Source of the DNA: Treponema denticola
Lineage (GTDB): Bacteria > Spirochaetota > Spirochaetia > Treponematales > Treponemataceae
Assembly (NCBI RefSeq): GCF_024400535.1
Contig: NZ_CP038800.1
Span: 1,426,001 to 1,490,000, forward strand
Length of the DNA stretch: 64,000 bases
Reading direction: 5' to 3'
Part shown: piece by piece, positions 39,477 through 48,788 of the stretch
Layout: each line of letters starts with the position of its first letter
Position numbering within the stretch: position 1 is the first letter of the stretch
Notes under the pieces: model-generated
Told to the model about the DNA's origin: nothing
The model's input: only the letters and a program-made list of their open reading frames with translations
The model's database searches: none
Program-made: the position numbers and the translations under genes

Positions 39477-40472
39477 TTATTTTGTTAAATTTCTGATTTT
39501 ATCGTACCAAGCATCTGTGGTTTTAACTAGTTTTGTTTTTTCCGTGTATTTGGGATACATTCCTTTTTTGTCGGAGTCTTTTATTTTAAAAATACCGGGA
39601 TTATTTGCCGTTTTTTCGGAGGTAAGAGCCTCCTGTATTTTTTTCTGTTCTTCGGGGGACAGGGTCTTTGTATTCATGACTATTGGGGCATTTAAAACCG
39701 GAATTGATTGGATTATGGTAATTTCGCTTCCGGGAAACTTGTCAAAGGGTTCTATAGCTCCTTCTACAACCTTATAAGCGGCTCCTGTTTGATAGGCTTC
39801 TCCTTCAATTAAATCATAGACCCCTATTGTTTGAGGAATTGCAAAGGCTGCGGCATCTGCATCCTTTCTAAATAGATTAACTTGAGAGCCTTGATGGGAA
39901 CCAGCAAATAGCACCTTAGAAAAAACGGAATTTCCTTGAATAAGCTCATCGGTACTGTTTATGCCGAATTTTTTTACGAGCAGGGTCGCAGGAATTACAA
40001 AGCCAGATGTAGAGCTTGTAGAAACAAATGAAATGCTTTTTCCTTTTAAGCGGTTTAAGTCATAGCCGGCTCCATCTTTATATTGAGCTGCGTCTTCCGT
40101 TCTTACCGCTATAAAGCTGTAGTATAGTGCATCTTCCAATGTACCGCTGGGCCCTGAATTGGTTACTACCGGTACAATGGCCGGATTTCTTTTATGGGCA
40201 TTTATATAACCCTCGGCTCCGATATAAGCCATGTCTGCATTTCCGGATATAATTGCTTCTAAGGCTATGTTATAATCCGTTGTCGTTTTGATTTCGACGG
40301 GACGGCCTACAGCTTCGCTTATTATTTCCATAAAAGCTTGCCGAGCATCTTTCATGGCATCGCTTGATTCATTCGGCAAAAATACCATGGTAACCGGTTT
40401 TTGTGTTTCGTTTTTGGTGCAACCGAAAAGGAGGCAGATAGCTGCCAAAAATAATATAATTTTGTGTTTCAT
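39477..40472 (-). CDS. PhnD-like substrate-binding lipoprotein (phosphate/phosphonate type)
   Basis: A 331-residue solute-binding lipoprotein. The signal sequence is MKHKIILFLAAICLLFGC with the lipidated Cys at 18. The mature part matches PhnD-type proteins (VTMVFLPNESSDAMKDARQAF, ISGNADMAYIGAEGYINAH, KGKSISFVSTSSTSGFVIPATLL). The start at 40472 has GGAG 6 bases upstream; a longer reading frame lacks a signal peptide. No permease or ATPase gene is adjacent, so its transporter is elsewhere or it works alone. Ligand could be phosphonate, phosphate or phosphite. Confidence 0.87.
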   Translation of the reverse strand: MKHKIILFLAAICLLFGCTKNETQKPVTMVFLPNESSDAMKDARQAFMEIISEAVGRPVEIKTTTDYNIALEAIISGNADMAYIGAEGYINAHKRNPAIVPVVTNSGPSGTLEDALYYSFIAVRTEDAAQYKDGAGYDLNRLKGKSISFVSTSSTSGFVIPATLLVKKFGINSTDELIQGNSVFSKVLFAGSHQGSQVNLFRKDADAAAFAIPQTIGVYDLIEGEAYQTGAAYKVVEGAIEPFDKFPGSEITIIQSIPVLNAPIVMNTKTLSPEEQKKIQEALTSEKTANNPGIFKIKDSDKKGMYPKYTEKTKLVKTTDAWYDKIRNLTK

Positions 40473-40513
40473 AAAATTCTCCGGGCCGCATTCTATCATA
40501 TAATACAATAATA

Positions 40514-40522
40514 TGCTATACT
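40514..40522 (+). promoter_or_regulatory. galM extended -10 promoter element
   Basis: TGC-TATACT, an extended -10. No clear -35 is visible. It is followed by GGGAGGA and the ATG at 40548. Confidence 0.5.
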
Positions 40523-40547
40523 TAATTATAAATATTGGGAGGACAAT

Positions 40548-41603
40548 ATGAAGATAACAACGACCGAATTCGGAACTTTTTCAAACGGAAATAAGGCCTT
40601 ACTATTTACGATTTTTAACGGTAAGATGATACTCTGTTGTACTAATTACGGATGCTGTATTACGGGAATTCTTTTACCTTCAAAAAACGGCGGCTTTGAC
40701 GATGTTGTTTTAGGATATTCGAGCTTTATCGGCTATATAAATAATTTTCCGCATTTCGGCTCTTTTATAGGCAGATATGCAGGCAGAATTTCAAATGCGG
40801 AATTTACTTTAGGGAATCAGCAATATCTTTTAACGCCCAATGACGGCGGTAAACACTGTCTTCATGGAGGTTATCCTTTTTACGATAAAGTCTTATATGA
40901 GGCAAAAACATTTAAAAACAGACAAGAAGCGGGAGTTGTTTTTTCGCGTACCTCTCCCGATGGAGAGCAGGGCTTCCCCGGAAATTTAAAAATTGAAGTA
41001 AGCTATTCTCTTACGCCGGATAATGAGATTATTATAAGATATAAGGCCGTGTCCGATAAAACGACACCGGTTAATTTTACAAATCACAGCTATTTTAACT
41101 TAAATCCTGCCGGAATGCAGTCTAACGGTTCCTATGTTTCGGTCTTAAATCATGAAGTTCAAATATTTTCCGAGCAATATCTTGAAACTAATCAAGAGCT
41201 TATTCCGACGGGTAAATTTTTAAAGATAGAAAATACGGGCTATGATTTTAGAAAACCGCGGCTTTTGAGCGAGGGCGTACAAGAAATAGGCGGAAGTTTT
41301 GATAACAGCTGGGTTATAAAAAAAGAAGTCAGCGACCATAAAACCTTGGCCGCAATAGTAAAAGAGCCCGTTACCAAGAGGATATTAACCGTCTACTCAA
41401 CCCAACCTGCTCTTATAATGTATACGGGCGGTTTTCTTAACAATGAACTAGGTAAAAACGGAGACGTCTACAATAAATTTGCAGGCCTTTGCCTTGAAAG
41501 TCAATCCTTCCCGGATTCGTTACATCAGCCTCATTTCCCCAATACCGTAATTAAGCCGGGCGAAATTTATGAACACGAGACTCTTTGGCACTTTGCATTT
41601 TAA
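40548..41603 (+). CDS. galM: Aldose 1-epimerase (galactose mutarotase)
   Basis: A 351-residue galactose mutarotase that interconverts alpha and beta anomers of aldoses. Family elements include FGSFIGRYAGRISNAEF, KHCLHGG, the catalytic His in NHSYFNLNP and the catalytic Glu in GLCLESQSFPDSLHQ. GGGAGG precedes the ATG. There are no other galactose genes adjacent. It converges with, and overlaps by four bases, the gene at 41600. Confidence 0.95.
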   Translation: MKITTTEFGTFSNGNKALLFTIFNGKMILCCTNYGCCITGILLPSKNGGFDDVVLGYSSFIGYINNFPHFGSFIGRYAGRISNAEFTLGNQQYLLTPNDGGKHCLHGGYPFYDKVLYEAKTFKNRQEAGVVFSRTSPDGEQGFPGNLKIEVSYSLTPDNEIIIRYKAVSDKTTPVNFTNHSYFNLNPAGMQSNGSYVSVLNHEVQIFSEQYLETNQELIPTGKFLKIENTGYDFRKPRLLSEGVQEIGGSFDNSWVIKKEVSDHKTLAAIVKEPVTKRILTVYSTQPALIMYTGGFLNNELGKNGDVYNKFAGLCLESQSFPDSLHQPHFPNTVIKPGEIYEHETLWHFAF

Positions 41604-43015
41604 AAGCTTATTTTATATGTAAGGCTTCCTTTTATAAAAGGTTCGGCGGTTTCCAATACTATTTCTCCCTTAAAAGAATTTGATGTCAGCTTCGTCTTTT
41701 TTATAAATTCTGCCTGAGCGGAAAAGCTAAAAACTCCTTTTTCCCAAACTATATATGGGCTATTATTTATCTTTACTATTTTATTTTTTTGCATAAAAGA
41801 AGCTGAAAGATCTATATTGAAACTCTTGTTAAATTTTATTTTAATATCCGATAAAAAAGAATAGTTTTTTGCTATAAAGGGATTTTTTGATTTTTCTTCC
41901 AGTTTTGTACTCCCTTCTATTGAAAAGAGAGTGTTGAAAAAAAGGTTTATAGGAATTTTTATTTGTCCTTTAATATCCCATAAAGCGTCATCATAATAAA
42001 CTTCTCCGGTAAATTTACATTTTGTAAAGCTAAGACCTAAACCCATTCCTCCCGAATGAAAATTTTTGAACAGCTTTTTCTTTTCAAAATACTTTCGTAA
42101 AAAATTATAAGATAAGCCCAAATCCAAAGCATCAACCGAAATTTTAGGTTGAAAAAAGGCTTTTAAAGTTCCATCATTTTCAAATATGGTCCCAGTATTA
42201 GCCTCAAAATACTCGCTTTGAAAATTGTACTCGGCCTTACCTAAAAAGTTTAAATCGAATTTACCGGTTTCCGATGTTTTTTCATAAGGAATTTTTATTC
42301 CGCCTGCAAGTAAAAATACGGAAGATACTATTCCCCCTATTTCGGCTAATATAAATTCTCCCGAATAAAATTGATCATAAGCAGGTGCCTTTAGATTAAA
42401 TTGAGAGTAGGCTGAATTCGTTAAAGAAGAAAAAAGGCTCATATTGAGCAACATGTCCTCATTTTCTTTTTTATAAGCCGTACAAAAAGAAATGTCCGGC
42501 CATAGTTCTTTCGGCTTTTGTTCTGAAAAAAACACCAAATTAAAATTTTTTATTGCAAATTCGGCACCTAGACTTGCATCGAATTTGGATTTTGAGATAC
42601 CTATTAAATATTTAGGTGCAAAGCCTATTCCTTTATAAAAGGGCTTTTTTTCAAAATTATCCTTAAAAAGCAGAAGATTTAAAAAGCTTGATTTTGTGAT
42701 GCCCCCATAAAAAAACGACAGGGCAGGATAAAGCTGTTTCTTTTCCTTGTATAAAAGGGGACTGAATTTTAAGCTAAAACCTTGCGGCATAAGAGCAAAT
42801 TTAGGAGAATCATCTGTTTTTGCTTCCGCATAAAGCTCAAAAAAAGGATTTTTTGCTTCCGCTTTCAGGTTATAATTAAGGTTAAGATCAATACTCTGTG
42901 TAAGAGAAAAATTTGCTTTTTCTACAGGTATTTCAGACTGTAAACGGATATTGCATACAAAAATTAAAATTGAGCAAATCCCGATAAATTCTATAAAAAA
43001 ATTTTTTGTTTTCAT
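41600..43015 (-). CDS. Putative outer-membrane beta-barrel protein
   Basis: A 471-residue protein with an N-terminal signal-like hydrophobic segment (FFIEFIGICSILIFVCNIRL). Long alternating amphipathic strands rich in Phe, Lys, Ser and Tyr follow (for example FSLKFSPLLYKEKKQLYPALSFFYGG). It ends GSLTYKISF with a terminal Phe, a common beta-barrel assembly signal. No family is recognised. It resembles other treponemal proteins predicted to be in the outer membrane, so surface exposure is possible; this is inference. Four-base tail-to-tail overlap with galM. Confidence 0.6.
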   Translation of the reverse strand: MKTKNFFIEFIGICSILIFVCNIRLQSEIPVEKANFSLTQSIDLNLNYNLKAEAKNPFFELYAEAKTDDSPKFALMPQGFSLKFSPLLYKEKKQLYPALSFFYGGITKSSFLNLLLFKDNFEKKPFYKGIGFAPKYLIGISKSKFDASLGAEFAIKNFNLVFFSEQKPKELWPDISFCTAYKKENEDMLLNMSLFSSLTNSAYSQFNLKAPAYDQFYSGEFILAEIGGIVSSVFLLAGGIKIPYEKTSETGKFDLNFLGKAEYNFQSEYFEANTGTIFENDGTLKAFFQPKISVDALDLGLSYNFLRKYFEKKKLFKNFHSGGMGLGLSFTKCKFTGEVYYDDALWDIKGQIKIPINLFFNTLFSIEGSTKLEEKSKNPFIAKNYSFLSDIKIKFNKSFNIDLSASFMQKNKIVKINNSPYIVWEKGVFSFSAQAEFIKKTKLTSNSFKGEIVLETAEPFIKGSLTYKISF

Positions 43016-43130
43016 ACCTATATATATTGTTTTTTTGTATTTAAGGCTAATTTTTTTATAATTAAATATGTTTATATTGCTGTAAAATATAAATTATGCT
43101 ACAATACGGCACAAGGAGATTTTCTATTTT

Positions 43131-44435
43131 ATGGAAAAGTTATTTAAACTGAAGGAGCACAAGACTACTGTGCGGAAGGAAGTTATTGCCGGTATTACAA
43201 CTTTTTTGGCAATGGCTTATATTTTGGCTGTAAATCCCGGGATTTTGAGTGAAGCCGGAATGGAGAGGGGGGCTGTTTTTACCGCAACCGCTCTGTCCGC
43301 CGCTATTGCAACCCTTGCTATGGGCCTTTTGGCTAATCTGCCTGTTGCCCTTGCTTCAGGAATGGGATTAAATGCCTTTTTTACATATAGCGTTGTTATC
43401 GGCTTAGGTTATTCCCCGTCTACGGCATTAACGGCCGTATTTTTAGAAGGCGTTCTTTTTATTTTACTTTCAGCCGTAAACATCCGTGAAGCTATAGTAA
43501 AATCCATACCTCTTAATCTTAAAAAAGCTGTAGCCGCAGGTATAGGTATCTTTATAACATTTATTGCTTTTCAAAATTCGGGCATAATTGTCGATAATCC
43601 TGCGACCCTCGTAGGACTAGGAGAATTCACTTGGGGCTCTCCTGCCGTTTTAGCCCTTATCGGTTTGGTTATAACCTGTGCTCTTTTTATTTTAAGGGTA
43701 CCGGGAGCAATCTTAATAGGTATTTTAATTACAACCATCATAGGCATTCCCTTAAAGATTACGGTTCCGTTTGGAGGCTGGGATGGCTGGTCTCCCATAA
43801 GTCTCCCCTCGGCTCCTGCCGTACTAAATTTTGACTTTTCAAATGTTCTTTCTTTTAAGTTTTTTATTGTATTTGTTTCATTCCTCTTTGTAGATATTTT
43901 TGACACGGTCGGAACCCTCGTAGGCGTTGCAACTCAGGCAGACCTTGTAGATAAAGATGGCAATATTCCAAAGATTAAGCAGGCCTTTTTATCGGATGCT
44001 ATCGGAACGGTAGTAGGTGCAGCTCTCGGAACCTCAACGGTAACAAGCTATGTAGAAAGTACAGCCGGTGTTGCAGCCGGAGGAAGAACCGGTTTAACAT
44101 CTGTGGTTACAGCCGGTATGTTCATCATTGCCTTGTTGTTTTCTCCGATTTTCTTATTGATTCCTGCTGCGGCCACCGCTCCTGCTTTAATAATAGTAGG
44201 CTTTTTGATGATGACCCAAGCAGGGGAAATAAACTATAAGGATCCTACAGAGGGTATCCCCGCATTTTTGACTATGATTATGATGCCCTTTGCCTATAGC
44301 GTTGCGGAAGGCATTGTATACGGAGTTTTATCATATGTTATTTTAAAATCTATAAAAGGCAAATTTAAAGAAATTCCGGTAGTTACATGGATATTATTTG
44401 TTATCTTTATTTTAAGATTTTTTGTTAAATTTTAA
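43131..44435 (+). CDS. NCS2-family purine permease
   Basis: A 434-residue membrane transporter of the AzgA-like NCS2 group (adenine/guanine/hypoxanthine uptake). The N-terminus VRKEVIAGITTFLAMAYILAVNPGIL and the segments GMGLNAFFTYSVV and FDTVGTLVGVATQADLVDKDG are typical. About 12-14 helices. AAGGAG lies 12 bases from the ATG, longer than ideal. No purine riboswitch can be made out in the 115 bases upstream. It is followed by a terminator. Confidence 0.92.
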   Translation: MEKLFKLKEHKTTVRKEVIAGITTFLAMAYILAVNPGILSEAGMERGAVFTATALSAAIATLAMGLLANLPVALASGMGLNAFFTYSVVIGLGYSPSTALTAVFLEGVLFILLSAVNIREAIVKSIPLNLKKAVAAGIGIFITFIAFQNSGIIVDNPATLVGLGEFTWGSPAVLALIGLVITCALFILRVPGAILIGILITTIIGIPLKITVPFGGWDGWSPISLPSAPAVLNFDFSNVLSFKFFIVFVSFLFVDIFDTVGTLVGVATQADLVDKDGNIPKIKQAFLSDAIGTVVGAALGTSTVTSYVESTAGVAAGGRTGLTSVVTAGMFIIALLFSPIFLLIPAAATAPALIIVGFLMMTQAGEINYKDPTEGIPAFLTMIMMPFAYSVAEGIVYGVLSYVILKSIKGKFKEIPVVTWILFVIFILRFFVKF

Positions 44436-44447
44436 AAATATGAGCTG

Positions 44448-44497
44448 GGCTGTCTATAAATAGGTCTTTTTAAGGCCGTACTATAGGCAGCCTTTTT
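44448..44497 (+). terminator. Intrinsic terminator after the NCS2 permease
   Basis: GGCTGTCTATA (44448-44458) pairs with TATAGGCAGCC (44482-44492, one G-U pair) around a loop with a smaller internal hairpin. TTTTT follows at 44493-44497. Confidence 0.8.
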
Positions 44498-44529
44498 ACG
44501 AGCTTACCGGCTCCTACTGAATACAAGCT

Positions 44530-45477
44530 TTATGTTATATTTATTTTTTCAGCTTCTATGCCAAAAAGGCTTTTTATTACGATTTTAAAGCGATCGGGCA
44601 GGGGAGCTGTTATTTCGAGAGGCAAGCCATCTAATAAACTTTCTTTAAAAATAAGCTTATAAGCGTGGAGAAAGTATGTGCCAGAGACTATTTTTGGAAA
44701 AGCCGGAGATATTTTTTTTTGCTTTGGGTTGTGTTTTTTATCGTTTAATAAGGGTGTTCCGAATTGGGCACATTGTATTCTTATTTGATGTTTTCTTCCG
44801 GTTATCAAATTAAAGAGTACAAGGCTTAAATTTTTTTGTTTTGAAAATTCTATTACATTTACAAGGCTAAGACATTCTTTTCCATCTATTTTATTCCTAA
44901 ATTCTTTTAAAGAAGGCTTCCCTTCAGTTATACCCAGATATATTTTGCTTATTTTACCTTGCCGGAGGGCTTTTGAAAAGAGTTGGGCTCCTTTTAGGCT
45001 TTGAGAAAAGGTCAAAATTCCGCTTGTATCCTTATCCAGACGATGCAGGGCTCCGGTCTTAAAAGAAAGGCTTTTTTCCTTAGGAGGAAAATATTTTAAT
45101 ACAGCCTCGCAAAGGCTTTTTTCTCCATGTATTACCTCTCCGCTCCTTTTATTGATAAAAAGCAAATCATCGGTTTTTAGGATTATATCGGGTTTTAAAA
45201 GAGGTTTTGACTCTTTTTTCTTATTCAAAGCCTTTAAAACATTATCATCTGCTGATTGTACCGGATCGAAAAGACTGTGATCTATCAAAATTTCGTCATC
45301 CTTTTTAGTCAAATATGAGCCTTTTTGCTTTTTTCCGTTTATTTTTATCTTCCCTTGTCGGATTGCAGAATATATGCCTGAAAGAGGTATATTTCCTAAA
45401 AATTTTCGGACAACCCTGTCCAATCTTCTGCCTGAATCGTCTTCACATATAAAAAAAATCTTATTTTCTCTACTCAT
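44530..45477 (-). CDS. RluA-family 23S rRNA pseudouridine synthase
   Basis: A 315-residue RluC/RluD-type pseudouridine synthase. An N-terminal S4 RNA-binding domain (GRRLDRVVRKFLGNIPLSGIYSAIRQG) is followed by the catalytic motif LHRLDKDTSG with the active Asp, and a later GRKHQIRIQCAQFG. Target uridines are not deducible. The start is placed at ATG 45477: a TATAAT element ends 6 bases before it and no Shine-Dalgarno exists. A longer reading frame from ATG 45495 would start upstream of the -10. Confidence 0.88.
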   Translation of the reverse strand: MSRENKIFFICEDDSGRRLDRVVRKFLGNIPLSGIYSAIRQGKIKINGKKQKGSYLTKKDDEILIDHSLFDPVQSADDNVLKALNKKKESKPLLKPDIILKTDDLLFINKRSGEVIHGEKSLCEAVLKYFPPKEKSLSFKTGALHRLDKDTSGILTFSQSLKGAQLFSKALRQGKISKIYLGITEGKPSLKEFRNKIDGKECLSLVNVIEFSKQKNLSLVLFNLITGRKHQIRIQCAQFGTPLLNDKKHNPKQKKISPAFPKIVSGTYFLHAYKLIFKESLLDGLPLEITAPLPDRFKIVIKSLFGIEAEKINIT

Positions 45478-45481
45478 TTCT

Positions 45482-45532
45482 ATATTATATACCATTTACA
45501 GACTTGACAAAAGAGCTATTTTGTAGAGAATT
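45482..45532. promoter_or_regulatory. Overlapping divergent promoters for rluA-type gene and the rnf-like operon
   Basis: The same seven bases TTGACAA (45504-45510) read as TTGACA on the plus strand and TTGTCA on the minus strand. Minus: TAATAT (17-bp spacer) or TATAAT (15-bp spacer) at 45482-45489. Plus: a weaker GAGAAT (45526-45531, 16-bp spacer), 7 bases from ATG 45539. The two polymerases could not bind together. Confidence 0.5.
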
Positions 45533-45538
45533 AGTGTT

Positions 45539-46027
45539 ATGTTGGAAACAATGTATAAAATGCAATGGACCTTATTTTTTTCTAATCCGATTTTTTTGTC
45601 GGCCATAACAAGCTGGCTTATGAGTCAGGTTATAAAGACTATTTTTGCATTATTTAATTCTTCAATAAAAAATCCCATTGATTTTGTAGAGCTCGTGCTT
45701 TGGAGGACAGGAGGCATGCCTTCCAGCCATTCTGCTCTAGTAGCTTCTTTAACGGTAAGTATAGGAATAAGACAGGGATTTGACTCTGACCTGTTTATCT
45801 TTGCTTTTTTTATGGCTGTTATAGTTATACGGGATGCTGTGGGTGTAAGAAGATCAAGCGGATTGCAGGCTAAGGCTTTAAACGATTTAGGCTCAAAATT
45901 TATCGAAAAAAATAAGGAGTATAGTTTTAGACCTGTACGCGAAATTCAAGGTCATAAACCGGTTGAAGCTGTTGCAGGTATAATTTTAGGTATTATTACC
46001 GCAATATTATTTGCATATTTTGGATAA
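45539..46027 (+). CDS. Divergent PAP2-family membrane protein (DUF212)
   Basis: A 162-residue membrane protein of the divergent PAP2/DUF212 family: four to five helices, the conserved GGMPSSHSALVASL motif, RDAVGVRRSSGLQA, and the C-terminal IQGHKPVEAVAGIILG. The PSSH and GHKP elements correspond to phosphatase motifs of PAP2 enzymes, so it may dephosphorylate a lipid phosphate such as undecaprenyl pyrophosphate. No biochemical proof is known to me. No Shine-Dalgarno. First gene of a seven-gene run, five bases before the next gene. Confidence 0.85.
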   Translation: MLETMYKMQWTLFFSNPIFLSAITSWLMSQVIKTIFALFNSSIKNPIDFVELVLWRTGGMPSSHSALVASLTVSIGIRQGFDSDLFIFAFFMAVIVIRDAVGVRRSSGLQAKALNDLGSKFIEKNKEYSFRPVREIQGHKPVEAVAGIILGIITAILFAYFG

Positions 46028-46032
46028 AAGTT

Positions 46033-47490
46033 ATGAATCAATCTAAAAAGTATATATTCGGTCTTGATATTACAGCCGGTTTTTTATTGGTTATCTCTTT
46101 ATTTTTTTTAATTTTTATTCCTATTTTTTCGCAATCTACCGTATGGAAAAATTACCGCATCTTATTTTTGCCTATGGAGGCAAATGAGGCTTCTATTTTG
46201 GAGGCAGCAGAAAAAAACGGGATTACTGGAGTTATTTCTTCTGAAACTATCGAAAAAAGGTTTATAAATTTAGAAGAACAAGGATATACGGGCTTTCCTT
46301 TTACGGATAAGGAAAGATATTCCCAGTGGTTTATTAATGATCAAGAAAATATAAGATATATGTATATTCCTTCAGATAGGACTATAACCAAAGATTTTTT
46401 TACTTTTTTAAAGCAGAATGTAGAGTATTTTTACATAGAAGATAATTCAGTTTTTTCAGTATTTCAATTTTTTGTTGTTTTAATATTCTTTTTTATAACC
46501 TTTTTTTATACAGGACGAAAAAAAAATTACCTTACCTCAGTTATTCCTTTTATTATATATGCAGCTTTCCAAAAAGGAATTTTAGCACTATCATCTTCAA
46601 TTCTAATTATGTATACGATAGTTTTTTGGCTTGAAGCTATAGGAACATCCTTAAAATTTACTAAGGAACAGCTTTTATTGAGGATAAAGAAAAATCCGCT
46701 TTTAGTCTTTTTCCCTTTTGTAGCTTTAATAATTGCAAAATTTAATAGTAATATTTCATTGATACTTTTTATTTTTGCTTTAATACTTGCAGCTTCTTTA
46801 AACTATATTATTGAAAGATTGAACTTTTTTATATCTGAGAAAATAGATAATCAAAAAATTCATAAAACAATAAGGGCCTATGTTATGAATCCTGAATCAA
46901 TCGCAAAGTTTTGGAACACAAAATACCTATTCATTGTTTCGGCTCTTACTATGTTTTCTATTGTTTTTTCAGCATTATTTTTACACTTTAGCTTTAATAA
47001 GACAATTAAAGCTTATCAAAATACCCTATATCTCCCAATGCCAGCATCATCGGTTAAGTTTGAAGGTTTTTCCAAAGAGACATTTGATGAACTTAAGGCT
47101 CTGCGCAAAGGAGATGAGCTTCCTGATTTGGGTAATCTTATATCCGACTCTTGGAATGAAAAGATAATTCCGTTTATTAGGTTAGATTCTTCTTCGGAAG
47201 ATAAGGATAGGGTAAGTTTTAGCGATTTTTCTGTTGATGAAAAAGGTATTGTAACCGAAACTGACGGGCTTATATTTAACTTGGATGATGAGTTTATACA
47301 TAGTATTATATCTTTTAGAATAAGCCCGTCAATTGAAGATTTGCTTTATATGCAGGGGCATTTTATAACAGCCTCCTATGGATCGAAAAAGTTTCCCCTT
47401 AATCGGTATAATAGTGCGGCCTTGCTTGTAGCCCTTGTTTCGGCAGTAATGCCTTTAATGATTATATTACTGAGAGTGTTTGAAAAATGA
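46033..47490 (+). CDS. Unknown polytopic membrane protein coupled to rnfC
   Basis: A 485-residue protein with no recognised family. Layout: helix at about 10-32; an extracytoplasmic region 33-145 (YRILFLPMEANEASILEAAE); a cluster of about six helices between 146 and 270; a further helix near 300-320; a second extracytoplasmic domain about 325-455 (FSKETFDELKALRKGDELPD); and a final helix 458-480. The stop overlaps the start of rnfC by ATGA, and it follows the DUF212 gene by five bases. This tight coupling suggests an extra subunit or assembly factor of the Rnf-like complex. No Cys clusters or nucleotide-binding motifs are visible. Confidence 0.7.
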   Translation: MNQSKKYIFGLDITAGFLLVISLFFLIFIPIFSQSTVWKNYRILFLPMEANEASILEAAEKNGITGVISSETIEKRFINLEEQGYTGFPFTDKERYSQWFINDQENIRYMYIPSDRTITKDFFTFLKQNVEYFYIEDNSVFSVFQFFVVLIFFFITFFYTGRKKNYLTSVIPFIIYAAFQKGILALSSSILIMYTIVFWLEAIGTSLKFTKEQLLLRIKKNPLLVFFPFVALIIAKFNSNISLILFIFALILAASLNYIIERLNFFISEKIDNQKIHKTIRAYVMNPESIAKFWNTKYLFIVSALTMFSIVFSALFLHFSFNKTIKAYQNTLYLPMPASSVKFEGFSKETFDELKALRKGDELPDLGNLISDSWNEKIIPFIRLDSSSEDKDRVSFSDFSVDEKGIVTETDGLIFNLDDEFIHSIISFRISPSIEDLLYMQGHFITASYGSKKFPLNRYNSAALLVALVSAVMPLMIILLRVFEK

Positions 47491-48788
47491 CAGATTTTTT
47501 GACGTTTAAGCGGGGCAGAGAGGTTTTAGAGTATCCTAAACTCTCAGCCTCATTTGAAGGCAATGCTTTTTTGCCTCCAAGGGCTTTTATCCCAATAGCC
47601 GTAGGAACCAAGAGTGCTCCGGAACCTCTTGTAATGAGAGGTGAATCCGTTAAAGAGGGACAGATTATAGCCCGTACCGAGGGGCCTTTTTCTATAGGCA
47701 TATATTCTTCGATACCTGGAATTTTATATGACTTTGTGAATTTTAGTCTTCCTAACGGAAAAAAAATATATTCTGCAGCGGTAATACTTGAAGGTTCTTT
47801 TGATATACTTGGACGGCCTTCCGCTGATTATTCATGGAAAGAAGCCTCTTATTCTGAAATTATAAATGCAATAACTTATGCCGGAATTATAAATACGGCT
47901 CATAGTTCCAATATTCCTTTAGCATACCAAATAAGAAATACCTTAAAGAAAGGACCTGCCGATATTTATATAAATCTTTTTGATAAGGATCCGTCTTCGG
48001 GGCTTGACTCTATATTGTTTGATAATTTTTTTGGAAAAGTTGCCGAAGGACTTGGCATAATAGCCAAGATACTTAATGCTGCTTCCGTTACATGTATTCA
48101 TAAATTGAGTAAAGCTGAATTGCCTAAGCTGGAAAAAATATCCGCTTCTTGCGAAGCTTTTTGCAATGTAAAATTTATAAATGCTTCAAATTCTTATCCA
48201 TTAGTCCAAAATAATTATTTAAAAAATGAGGGAAATATTTTTTTAATCGATATACCTACGGCAATTTATACATATGAGGTTGTAAAGACAAATAAACCCA
48301 TTACAGCCGTATATGTACTTATAACGGGAAAGGCTGTAAATGAACCTAAGGTTTTAAATGTTAGAATAGGCACTCCTATAGGAAGCCTTATTGAAGAATG
48401 CGGAGGTTTTAAAACAAAACCTGAACAAATTATTTTAAATGGGCTTGTAGGGGGGCTATCGATAGACAGTTTGGATATTCCTGTAACAAGTACATTAAAA
48501 TCAATTCATATTTTGGGTAAAGAGATTGTAAAAAAACATTCTAGTTCGGAATGTATAAATTGCGGACTTTGTTTTAACTCTTGCCCCTTATATTTGGAGC
48601 CTAAAAAAATTGTAAGATATATCGAATCTATAGGATCTATCGAAAGGGAAAATTTAGACTCCGATATTTTAAAACAAATAGAAATTTGTACAGGATGTGC
48701 TTGCTGTTCAGCTTGTTGTCCTGCAAGGATTCCCCTATCTGCTCTTATAGTAGATGCCGCTGCCAAACTTAAAAAAGGAGGTTTTTGA
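47487..48788 (+). CDS. rnfC: RnfC-like protein lacking the NADH/FMN-binding loops
   Basis: A 433-residue RnfC homologue. The N-terminal biotin-like fold (VKEGQIIARTEGPFSIGIYSSIPG), SLBB-like region and two ferredoxin motifs are present: C356-C359-C362-C366-P and C401-C404-C407-C411-P (with extra C406 and C410). Where RnfC normally has GGAGFPT for flavin, this protein reads AGIINTAHSSNIP (132-144). Where the N-x-AECEP loop is expected it reads INLFDKDPS (162-170). NADH oxidation through FMN is therefore unlikely. The start ATG overlaps the preceding stop, and its stop overlaps rnfD. Complex membership rests on gene order and fold. Confidence 0.8.
   Translation: MTDFLTFKRGREVLEYPKLSASFEGNAFLPPRAFIPIAVGTKSAPEPLVMRGESVKEGQIIARTEGPFSIGIYSSIPGILYDFVNFSLPNGKKIYSAAVILEGSFDILGRPSADYSWKEASYSEIINAITYAGIINTAHSSNIPLAYQIRNTLKKGPADIYINLFDKDPSSGLDSILFDNFFGKVAEGLGIIAKILNAASVTCIHKLSKAELPKLEKISASCEAFCNVKFINASNSYPLVQNNYLKNEGNIFLIDIPTAIYTYEVVKTNKPITAVYVLITGKAVNEPKVLNVRIGTPIGSLIEECGGFKTKPEQIILNGLVGGLSIDSLDIPVTSTLKSIHILGKEIVKKHSSSECINCGLCFNSCPLYLEPKKIVRYIESIGSIERENLDSDILKQIEICTGCACCSACCPARIPLSALIVDAAAKLKKGGF

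Noticed and set aside
43016..43130. Purine riboswitch upstream of the NCS2 permease
   Set aside because: The 115-base region is too AT-rich and lacks the conserved loop pairing of a purine aptamer.
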